26,228 nucleotides of DNA from the NCBI GenBank assembly GCA_937902805.1, contig CALEMB010000150.1, forward strand, positions 1 through 26,228. The letters run 5' to 3'. Made by a program: the position numbers and the translations under genes. This stretch comes from an uncultured Bacteroidales bacterium (GTDB taxonomy: Bacteria; Bacteroidota; Bacteroidia; Bacteroidales; F082). Of this stretch, positions 1-6,264 are shown in pieces (positions within the stretch are counted from its first letter, which is position 1; the number at the start of each line of letters is the position of its first letter). The notes under the pieces were generated by a model. The model had not been told where the DNA came from. It was given only the letters and a program-made list of their open reading frames with translations, and ran no database searches.

Positions 1-181
1 CAAGTATGCAGCCACCTTGCAAGCAGCCCAGACTGGCGACCAGCCCAAGATCATCCGCATCGACACCAAGGCCGGTCACGGTGGCGGCAAGCCCATCTCC
101 AAAGTCTTGGAAGAGCAGGCTGATATTTATTCGTTTATCCTTTATAATATGGGGGTGAATTATCCCAATGAAGCGAAATAA
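1..181 (+). CDS. Prolyl oligopeptidase (S9A family), C-terminal end, partial
   Basis: The reading frame is open from base 2 and ends in TAA at 179-181, so only about the last 59 residues are present. The segment contains TKAGHGGGKPISK, which matches the catalytic-histidine loop of S9A prolyl oligopeptidases (xxAGHGxGKP), followed by the usual short C-terminal helix reading EEQADIYSFILYNMGV. The family hydrolyses peptides after proline using a Ser-Asp-His triad in an alpha/beta-hydrolase fold, and Bacteroidales members are commonly periplasmic. The His of the triad would be the one in AGHGGG; the Ser and Asp lie outside the window. A hairpin terminator follows 21 bp after the stop. Identification rests on this short tail but the motif is distinctive. 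Confidence 0.8.
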   Translation, partial: KYAATLQAAQTGDQPKIIRIDTKAGHGGGKPISKVLEEQADIYSFILYNMGVNYPNEAK

Positions 182-202
182 TCGACGACATTGATGTACT
201 GA

Positions 203-247
203 AATCGCCTGCCAAGAAATTTCTTGACAGGCGATTCTTGTTTTATT
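203..247 (+). terminator. Intrinsic terminator after the prolyl oligopeptidase gene
   Basis: A near-perfect inverted repeat runs from 203 to 236. The arms are AATCGCCTG at 203-211 and CAGGCGATT at 228-236. After one mismatched pair the stem continues as CAAGAAA paired with TTTCTTG. It is followed by CTTGTTTTATT. It separates the upstream gene from the toxin-antitoxin promoter. Confidence 0.75.
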
Positions 248-293
248 GAACAATTATTTACTTATACACCACCATCTATTTCAAAAATGTTAT

Positions 294-301
294 TACTTTT
301 G
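294..301 (+). promoter_or_regulatory. Bacteroidota -7 box for the toxin-antitoxin operon
   Basis: TACTTTTG matches the TAnnTTTG consensus and lies 24 bp upstream of the antitoxin ATG. No clear -33 TTTG is seen at the usual distance. Confidence 0.55.
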
Positions 302-325
302 CACTCAGAATAAGAATCAAATCAA

Positions 326-586
326 ATGCACGGAGTATCCATCAACATCAATTTGCCTACTTGTGGCAATTTCACGACCGAAGAGCTTACTCGTAAAGTA
401 AGGCGTTTTGCTATGGAATTGGTATCAGCTGAAAAAACAATCACTACAACGGTTCCGCCGTGCTGCTATACCGAAGAAGAAGTAGAAAGACTACTCAACG
501 AGCGTATGAAGAGCATTGAGGATGGTACAGCTGAACTCGTCTCGCACGATGAGGTCAAGGCTCGAATCAAAGCGATATTGGCATGA
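326..586 (+). CDS. Putative type II antitoxin, 86 aa
   Basis: A small protein whose C-terminal part reads ELVSHDEVKARIKAILA, the pattern often seen at the end of antitoxins paired with ParE/RelE-family toxins. The middle has CCYTEEEVERLLNERMKSIE, probably a helix. Identification depends mainly on context: its stop codon overlaps the start of the toxin gene in an ATGA at 583-586, the usual translational coupling in such modules. The expected role is to bind and neutralise the toxin and, as a complex, to repress the promoter at 294-301. The N-terminal half (ININLPTCGNFTTEELTRKV) is not one I recognise as a specific DNA-binding fold, so the antitoxin class cannot be assigned. Confidence 0.65.
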   Translation: MHGVSININLPTCGNFTTEELTRKVRRFAMELVSAEKTITTTVPPCCYTEEEVERLLNERMKSIEDGTAELVSHDEVKARIKAILA

Positions 587-903
587 GAGAGATTCGATGG
601 CTTAGGGAAGCTGAAGATGAATTGGCTAACATAGTAACACATGTCCTTTTGAATCAAGGAGAAAGCGTTGCTTTAGAAGTGTATAACAACATTATTTCTC
701 AAATTGATTTGTTGTCTGAATTTCCTGAATTAGGTACTTCCGATTCCAAATTCAAATTCAAAGACAATCCTTTACGGGTACTTCATTCCAAGCACACAAG
801 AGTATTCTATTCCATTCAAGATACAAGTATTGAAATCATTTTGCTTTGGAGCAACCGAATGGATAATCGAAAAATTAGAAAGATTCTTTCTGAAAGGAAT
901 TAG
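583..903 (+). CDS. ParE/RelE-superfamily toxin, 106 aa
   Basis: The protein begins MREIRWLREAEDELANIV, the standard N-terminus of ParE-like toxins (a first beta strand, then a helix with AxxDL/AEDEL spacing). It continues with a second helix ending ISQIDLLSEFPELG, then a beta sheet with the segment HTRVFYSIQDTSIEIILLW and a basic tail (NRKIRKILSERN). Length is typical for the family. RelE members cut ribosome-bound mRNA, whereas ParE members inhibit DNA gyrase. The sequence alone does not separate these, although the ParE-like start and lack of obvious RelE catalytic residues favour ParE. It is coupled to the antitoxin by ATGA and is followed after 3 bp by the DUF4421 gene. Confidence 0.8.
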   Translation: MREIRWLREAEDELANIVTHVLLNQGESVALEVYNNIISQIDLLSEFPELGTSDSKFKFKDNPLRVLHSKHTRVFYSIQDTSIEIILLWSNRMDNRKIRKILSERN

Positions 904-906
904 AAC

Positions 907-2040
907 ATGAAAAGGGCTCTATTCATCATAGTATTTCTTCTTGGCGTATTATCCTTACAAGCCCAAAAAACCACATTTTGGCACCAAGTCAACTACTTTC
1001 TGACCAAACCCGCTGTGGTCGATACGACACGCATTTACCAGCCGAAACCCGGTTTTTCATTAGGATTGTTTTCTACGGAACAAAAGGCGGGCTTCTATAC
1101 CAATGTCAAATTCAACCTTGACGTTGAAGGGCAGCCTCTCCCTGGTCTCTCGACATACCGACTCAGTGAGAATCTTTGTAAAAAAGTCGGTCTTGAGGTC
1201 GGATACGGCAATATCGGTCTAGGTTACGGCTTTGAGGTGGGCCACAAGAGTGCCTGGAAGAAGCGCTCATTCGCATTCAATATCATAGGGAAATCGTGGG
1301 GATTACGTTTCAACTACTTCAAAATCACCAACCCTTTCACGTCGGGACTGACTATTGGAAACGAAGGCGACAGTATTTATATAAACGACGAAATCATCTC
1401 AAAGGAATCAGCCGTATTGAGAAGCTTTTCCATCGATGGCTACTATGTCTTCAACAACAAACGCTTCGCCTTCCCTGCCGCCTACAAAATGAGTTTGGTG
1501 CAACGTCACACAACAGGCTCGTGGATGTTGGCAGCACGCTATATGCAAGGCCACCTGTATAATTCTCCCGAAGCCGCATGGGATTCATACAACCTGTTGG
1601 ATTGCTTCTCCACCATGCAAGTCTCGATTGGTGGCGGCTATTCGGTCAATTTCGTGCTTTGGCACAAAGACCCTATCGGGCCTCGCGACGAGAAACTCCG
1701 CAACCTCACCGTCAACCTAACTGCCATGCCAGTAATTACGCTAGTCAACTACCTGAAGACCACTTCATACGAATATGACGGGGAAGGAGACTATAGCGGT
1801 GAGAAGAATTCCAGAATATGGTGCTATCCTATGCCGAATTACATTGGCAGTGCCGCTATTAGCCTCACCATGGGAAGGATTTATTTATCGACACAGTTCA
1901 CCTACAACTGGTTCTATTTCCGCAGCAACGACGCTTTCGTCATCAACAAACTGGATCTTCCGGATTATGTAGACGACCTCACTTTCCAAGGCTCTTTCCG
2001 TGACTGGATGGTGAAAGGGCTGTTGGTTTACAGGTTCTAA
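907..2040 (+). CDS. DUF4421-like outer-membrane beta-barrel protein, 377 aa
   Basis: An N-terminal signal peptide (MKRALFIIVFLLGVLSLQA, likely cleavage after AQA/QAQ near residue 20) is followed by a mature region rich in alternating aromatic/polar strands and glycine, ending in LLVYRF. A terminal aromatic residue is typical of proteins inserted by the BAM complex. The early segment with VDTTRIYQPKPGFSL resembles the Bacteroidota DUF4421 family. Function is unknown; the family is thought to be a membrane barrel. Translation may be coupled to the toxin gene, since only 3 bp separate them and no promoter box is seen between. It is convergent with the SDR gene, with 8 bp between the stop codons and no terminator recognised. 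Confidence 0.7.
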   Translation: MKRALFIIVFLLGVLSLQAQKTTFWHQVNYFLTKPAVVDTTRIYQPKPGFSLGLFSTEQKAGFYTNVKFNLDVEGQPLPGLSTYRLSENLCKKVGLEVGYGNIGLGYGFEVGHKSAWKKRSFAFNIIGKSWGLRFNYFKITNPFTSGLTIGNEGDSIYINDEIISKESAVLRSFSIDGYYVFNNKRFAFPAAYKMSLVQRHTTGSWMLAARYMQGHLYNSPEAAWDSYNLLDCFSTMQVSIGGGYSVNFVLWHKDPIGPRDEKLRNLTVNLTAMPVITLVNYLKTTSYEYDGEGDYSGEKNSRIWCYPMPNYIGSAAISLTMGRIYLSTQFTYNWFYFRSNDAFVINKLDLPDYVDDLTFQGSFRDWMVKGLLVYRF

Positions 2041-2048
2041 TCCTTCTG

Positions 2049-2894
2049 CTATTTCTTCATAGGGGCCTTGATTTTCCCCAAACTTCTCACCACAGCATCC
2101 CAAAAACGGGTTGGGAGCAGCCAATGGAAAAACACAATGGTGTTGGCGTAGGCACCTGTGCGATAGCGTGCGCGTGGGCGACGGCTGTTGACAGCCTTAC
2201 ACATCGTCTTGGTCACCACGGAAGGCTGCGAAAGGAAGTTTGTCTCATATACCCAGTGGAAATTCTCCGCTTCCTGAAGTCCTGTTTCCTCGTAGACAGT
2301 TCCCTTCGATGACTCGGCCAGATGGTCGGCAGCGATATGGCCCCATTCCGTCTTGATGCCGCCTGGCTCTATCATCACCACATCGATGCCAAAAGGCTTC
2401 ATCTCGATGCGCAAGGCATCACTAAAAGCCTCAACGGAATACTTGGTTACATGGTACCAGCCGCCATAAAACAGCACAGACTTTCCTGCCACAGATGAAG
2501 TATTAATGATGCGCCCCGAGCCCTGAGCGCGCATGATGGGCAGCACCAACTGACACAAGTGTGCCAAGCCAAATACGTTAACTTCCACCTGTCGGCGAGC
2601 CTCTTCCATGCTCACATTCTCAATGGCACCGAAATAGCCATAGCCAGCATTGTTGATGAGCACATCGATACGGCCTTCAGCCTCCATCACGGTGTGAAGA
2701 CCTGCTTCCAAAGAAGCCGTGTCGGTCACGTCCATCTTAATGGGCACCACACCTTGTTGGCGAAGGGGTTCCATCTTTTCCATTCTTCGGGCTGCGGCAT
2801 ACACCTTATGCCCTTGCTTGGCCAAAGCAGCAGCCGTGTCATAGCCGATGCCGCTGCTCGCACCAGTGATTAATATAACTTTTGATGTTTTCAT
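2049..2894 (-). CDS. Short-chain dehydrogenase/reductase (classical SDR), 281 aa
   Basis: The protein shows all hallmarks of a classical SDR: the nucleotide-binding TGASSGIG at residues 10-17, NNAG at 81-84, a catalytic Ser in NTSS near 133, and YHVTK giving Tyr147 and Lys151. PGGIKTEW after the sixth strand matches the usual PGxxxT. It should reduce or oxidise a carbonyl/hydroxyl with NAD(P)H; arginines after the second strand (AARRMEK) favour NADPH. The substrate is not shown by the sequence. Its start codon overlaps the thioesterase stop (ATGA, 2891-2894), so the two are one operon. That operon is divergent from an acyl-activating operon, which hints at a lipid substrate. A role as 3-ketosphinganine reductase is possible but speculative. 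Confidence 0.9.
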   Translation of the reverse strand: MKTSKVILITGASSGIGYDTAAALAKQGHKVYAAARRMEKMEPLRQQGVVPIKMDVTDTASLEAGLHTVMEAEGRIDVLINNAGYGYFGAIENVSMEEARRQVEVNVFGLAHLCQLVLPIMRAQGSGRIINTSSVAGKSVLFYGGWYHVTKYSVEAFSDALRIEMKPFGIDVVMIEPGGIKTEWGHIAADHLAESSKGTVYEETGLQEAENFHWVYETNFLSQPSVVTKTMCKAVNSRRPRARYRTGAYANTIVFFHWLLPTRFWDAVVRSLGKIKAPMKK

Positions 2895-3289
2895 TGTTGA
2901 GATTGTATGGCTTTAAAAAGTTCGGGTAAACGCTTGGAAATGGCCACTGGGCGACCGTTTTCGATGAAGCAGTGCATGCTTTCAGCGGTGCAGACCGTCT
3001 TGTTGCCTACACGCATCTCGTACAAAAACTCAAACTTCATCTCCGACACTTTTCCGATAGCGACTTGAATATCAATGACATCCTTGAATGTGGTAGGACT
3101 TTTATAGTTGCATTGAATCGAGACGACGGGCGAAAACACACCTTCAGCCTCAATCTTCTCGAAGCCGTAGCCCAACTTGTCAAGGTAGTCCACTCGAGCC
3201 TCTTCCATGAAACGCACATAATTGGAATGATGCGTCACGCCCATGCGGTCGCATTCGTAATACTTTACCTCGTGCTTGTATATATGCAT
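2891..3289 (-). CDS. Acyl-CoA thioesterase, hot-dog fold (YbgC/FadM-like), 132 aa
   Basis: The pattern YYECDRMGVTHHSNYVRFMEEAR (Asp14, Gly17, Val18, Tyr24, Glu29/30, Arg32) is the 4-hydroxybenzoyl-CoA thioesterase signature, in which the Asp is the catalytic residue that helps hydrolyse acyl-CoA thioesters. Length fits the family, which is cytoplasmic and usually tetrameric. I chose the ATG at 3289 because it gives the normal N-terminus (MHIYKHEVKYYE); a longer in-frame start at 3319 would add ten residues that no family member needs and would move the start closer to the probable -7 element at 3309-3316 (TTTCTTTG on the minus strand, one mismatch). It is the first gene of the operon with the SDR. 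Substrate chain length cannot be read from the sequence. Confidence 0.88.
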   Translation of the reverse strand: MHIYKHEVKYYECDRMGVTHHSNYVRFMEEARVDYLDKLGYGFEKIEAEGVFSPVVSIQCNYKSPTTFKDVIDIQVAIGKVSEMKFEFLYEMRVGNKTVCTAESMHCFIENGRPVAISKRLPELFKAIQSQQ

Positions 3290-3334
3290 ATGAATGTGTT
3301 TTAGGTTGCAAAGAAACAAAAAAACTCAATTGAT

Positions 3335-3366
3335 TTTGGAATGTTGTGTTTGATTTCGTACTTTTG
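3335..3366 (+). promoter_or_regulatory. Promoter of the acyl ligase-ACP-acyltransferase operon
   Basis: TTTG at 3335-3338 and TACTTTTG at 3359-3366 are separated by 20 bp, a full match to the Bacteroidota -33/-7 arrangement, 30 bp before the ATG at 3397. Confidence 0.75.
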
Positions 3367-3396
3367 CACCTTTAAATAACTATTAATCTAGAAATC

Positions 3397-4887
3397 ATGA
3401 GCAATTACTTTCTTTCTATGCTTCCTGCCGAAGAACTGGAGCAGTTGAAGTTTATCCCTACCCTTCCCGAATTTGTGACCTGGATTGAGCAAAAATGGAG
3501 TGATTTACCTTGCCTTTCAGACACGGTGAACACTTATAATTATAAACAAGTCTGCGACCTCGTGGCACGCAAACGTGCTTTACTCAACGACTTGGGACTG
3601 CAAAAAGGCGACAAAGTGGCCATCCTTGATAACTCCACCATCGAGCAAGTCGAAATGTTCCTTGCCGTCACCTCTGCGGGCTATGTGGCTATTAATTTAC
3701 CTGCCATGCTTCCCCCACAGGCCATAGTTGGCTGCTGCATGAAGTTTGGCGTAAAGGTATTGGTCGCTGGTAAGAACTTTATGGAAACCGTAAAAGATGC
3801 TCCTTGCAAAGTCATTGCCATCACGGATTGCGCTGACCACACGGCTCCTGTGGCTACAGTCGACAAGAACGATCCTGCTGCCATCTTCTTCACTGGTGGC
3901 ACGACCGGTGCACCCAAGGGTGCCATTCTGCCCCACAGAGCTCTGATGCGTGGCGCATTGAACGGCTGCTATGCTCCTGGTCATCAACTCGGCTGCCACC
4001 GCTATGCGAATGTGCTTCCCCTCAGCCATGTGTTTGGCCTGATTCGTGGCACCTTGTCAGCGCTGTATGCAGGTGGCGCATGGTATGCAGCTGCCAATAC
4101 CAAAGACACCATCGGCAAGTTCCCGATAATCAAGCCGACGTGTCTTGTGGCCGTGCCTGGCATCTGCGAAATCCTGTTGGGTCTCGTCAAAATGTACGGT
4201 AAGCCCTTCCTTGGCGGCAGCCTCAACTACATCATTTCCGGAGCCGCCAATGTGCCTCCGAAACTCATCGCCGAATTTGACGAGCTGGGCATCAGCCTGT
4301 TTGCCGGCTATGGAATGACCGAAGGAGCCAACCTCACCACAGGCAATATCGACGTAATAGAAAGACCCACCTCGGTCGGAAAGCTCTATCCCGAGCAGGA
4401 AGCCAAGGTGGTGGACGGTGAATTGTGGTTCCGTGGCGACAATGTCTTCCTCGGCTATTACGGCGAACCCGAAAAGACTGCAGAGACCCTGACGCCAGAC
4501 GGATGGGTGAAGACAGGAGACCTCGTCCGCTTCGATGAAGATGGCTACATGTACATCGTGGGCCGTATCAAGAACCTCATTATCCTCTCCAATGGCGAAA
4601 ATGTCAGCCCCGAAAGCATAGAGGAGCCGTTCTACAAGGACAACAAACTTCGTGACTGCCTCGTCAAGGAAGAAGAAGTGGATGGCCACAAAGTGATTGG
4701 CATAGAAATCCTGCCCCGCATGGAAGAGTTCGGCAATAGCCCATGGGAGGAAGTGGAAGCCTATTTCAAAGACCTTGTCGACAAAGTCAACGCCACGATG
4801 CCTAGCACACACCATGTGAGCAAGATTACCGTGCGCAAGGAAGACTTCAAGCGTTCTGGTGCCATGAAAGTTTTACGTAACCAATAA
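3397..4887 (+). CDS. AMP-binding acyl-CoA/acyl-ACP synthetase, 496 aa
   Basis: This is an adenylate-forming enzyme of the ANL superfamily. The P-loop FFTGGTTGAPKG is at residues 165-175, the A5 motif GYGMTEG at 304-310, and the A7/A8 hinge reads KTGDLVRFDEDGYMYIVGR at 372-390, followed by IKNLIILSNGENVSPESIE. A lysine near the end (GAMKVLRNQ, Lys491) is positioned like the catalytic A10 lysine. It should activate a fatty or other carboxylic acid with ATP and pass it to CoA or to a carrier protein. The next gene, 8 bp downstream, is an acyl carrier protein, so loading of that ACP is the natural reading. Substrate specificity is not evident. A cytoplasmic location is expected, since no signal peptide is present. 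Confidence 0.9.
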   Translation: MSNYFLSMLPAEELEQLKFIPTLPEFVTWIEQKWSDLPCLSDTVNTYNYKQVCDLVARKRALLNDLGLQKGDKVAILDNSTIEQVEMFLAVTSAGYVAINLPAMLPPQAIVGCCMKFGVKVLVAGKNFMETVKDAPCKVIAITDCADHTAPVATVDKNDPAAIFFTGGTTGAPKGAILPHRALMRGALNGCYAPGHQLGCHRYANVLPLSHVFGLIRGTLSALYAGGAWYAAANTKDTIGKFPIIKPTCLVAVPGICEILLGLVKMYGKPFLGGSLNYIISGAANVPPKLIAEFDELGISLFAGYGMTEGANLTTGNIDVIERPTSVGKLYPEQEAKVVDGELWFRGDNVFLGYYGEPEKTAETLTPDGWVKTGDLVRFDEDGYMYIVGRIKNLIILSNGENVSPESIEEPFYKDNKLRDCLVKEEEVDGHKVIGIEILPRMEEFGNSPWEEVEAYFKDLVDKVNATMPSTHHVSKITVRKEDFKRSGAMKVLRNQ

Positions 4888-4895
4888 TCCACGCC

Positions 4896-5138
4896 ATGCA
4901 AAGAGAAGAGATATTTGAAGAATTGAAAGAGATTCTGAAGCTTATCAAGCCTACCGCAGATTTTTCCTCCACCACCGAGGACGCACAACTTGTCCGCGAC
5001 CTGGGTTTGGACTCATTGACCATTCTCCTGTTGAGCCTTGCCATTGAGAACAAGTTCGGATTCAAGTTTGATGGCAATCCGAAACTCTCCACAGTGAGCG
5101 ACGTGCTCGATTATATTGAAGCAAACACAAAACATTAA
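4896..5138 (+). CDS. Acyl carrier protein, 80 aa
   Basis: A small acidic helical protein with the phosphopantetheine attachment motif DLGLDSLT; the modified serine is Ser40. The overall pattern (helix I, long loop, helix II starting at DSL, then a short helix III and the final VLDYIEANTKH) is that of a discrete ACP. It differs from a canonical fatty-acid AcpP in its loop (KPTADFSSTTEDAQLV) and in FGFKFDGNPKLSTV after helix II, so it is more likely a pathway-specific carrier. It lies between the acyl-activating enzyme (8 bp) and the GNAT-like acyltransferase (4 bp), which suggests that acyl groups pass from ligase to ACP to acyltransferase. Confidence 0.92.
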   Translation: MQREEIFEELKEILKLIKPTADFSSTTEDAQLVRDLGLDSLTILLLSLAIENKFGFKFDGNPKLSTVSDVLDYIEANTKH

Positions 5139-5142
5139 TTTT

Positions 5143-6258
5143 ATGTCAATCCATATCGTAAAAGTGGAAAGTCACAAGCAACTGAAAAAGTTTGTGACAT
5201 TCCCCCTTAAACTATACAAAAACTGTGAAAACTGGGTGCCTGCCTTGGAAGGCGATGAATATGACAACTTCAACCCCAAGAAGAACGGAGCATACGACTT
5301 CTGCGAGGCTGATTGCTACCTCGCCTATCGTGGTGACGAAATAGTGGGGCGCGTGGCAGCCATCATCAATCATAAAGCCAACAAAGACAAAAAGATAGTA
5401 CGTTTTGGTTGGCTCGACTTTATTGAGGACGAGGCTGTTTTGAAAGCTTTGTTGGACACTGTCGTCGCATGGGGAAAGGAACGCGGCTGCACCGAAATCA
5501 TCGGGCCGTGGGGCTTCACCGATATGGACAAGGAAGGCCTTTTGGTGGAGGGCTTTGAAAACCTCAGCCCATTCACCTGCCTTTACAACTTCCCCTATTA
5601 CGGTACGATGTTGGAAAAACTTGGCTACGTGAAAGATGTGGACTGGACACAAAGCGTGCTTTTGATCGATAGTAAAATACCTGCCACTTACAAATTCTCC
5701 AACCTCATCGAAGAGCGTTATGGTGTTCATGTGGTGCAACCCAAGAGCATGAGGCAAATGAGCAAGCAGTACGGCATGGAAATCTTCCACATGTATAACG
5801 ATGCCTTTGCCCCGCTGATGGGCTTTTCACCCTTGACCGACAAGCAGATAGCCAACTATTTGGACACGTACGTCCCCATTCTGGACAAGGACTTTGTGGC
5901 CGTCGCTGTCAACGAAGAAGACCAACCTGTCGGGTTCCTGTTTTGTGTGCCCTCACTCTCCAAGGCCGTGAAAAAAGCCAATGGTCGCTTGTTCCCCTTT
6001 GGCTTCATCCATGTTCTCAAGGCATTAAAGAAAAACGACACTTTGGAAGCCCTCATCATTGGTGTTTCGCCTAAGTATCAAGGATGTGGTGTGCCTTTGT
6101 TGATGTTCAAGTATTTACATGAGAATTGTTTACGTCGCGGTGTCGACAAGGTCATTCTTAATCCCCAGTTGGAGGAGAACTACAAGGTGCAATCGTTGTT
6201 TAACGGCTACAAAACGGTGCCTTTCATGCGTAGAAGGGCTTACAAGAAAGAGATTTAA
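5143..6258 (+). CDS. GNAT-like N-acyltransferase, 371 aa; candidate ceramide synthase-like
   Basis: The start ATG at 5143 gives MSIHIVKVESHKQLKKFVTFPLKLYK, a recognisable N-terminus of a Bacteroidota acyltransferase family, followed by NWVPAL and a GNAT-type fold with AYRGDEIVGRVAAI. The second half has a second GNAT-like module, including ALIIGVSPKYQGCGV (an acyl-CoA/ACP pyrophosphate-loop-like turn, here GCGV rather than the usual QxxGxG/A) and KVILNPQLEENYKV. The protein has no signal peptide or membrane helix. It follows the ACP by 4 bp and ends 6 bp from the convergent GH3 gene. The known ceramide synthase of Caulobacter is also a GNAT-type acyltransferase encoded with an ACP and an acyl ligase. 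The same role here is an inference from context, not from a diagnostic residue. Confidence 0.65.
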   Translation: MSIHIVKVESHKQLKKFVTFPLKLYKNCENWVPALEGDEYDNFNPKKNGAYDFCEADCYLAYRGDEIVGRVAAIINHKANKDKKIVRFGWLDFIEDEAVLKALLDTVVAWGKERGCTEIIGPWGFTDMDKEGLLVEGFENLSPFTCLYNFPYYGTMLEKLGYVKDVDWTQSVLLIDSKIPATYKFSNLIEERYGVHVVQPKSMRQMSKQYGMEIFHMYNDAFAPLMGFSPLTDKQIANYLDTYVPILDKDFVAVAVNEEDQPVGFLFCVPSLSKAVKKANGRLFPFGFIHVLKALKKNDTLEALIIGVSPKYQGCGVPLLMFKYLHENCLRRGVDKVILNPQLEENYKVQSLFNGYKTVPFMRRRAYKKEI

Positions 6259-6264
6259 GCAAGC

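Noticed and set aside
2049..3289. SDR named as 3-ketosphinganine reductase
   Set aside because: The classical SDR motifs do not define the substrate; only neighbourhood supports it, so it is kept as a hypothesis.
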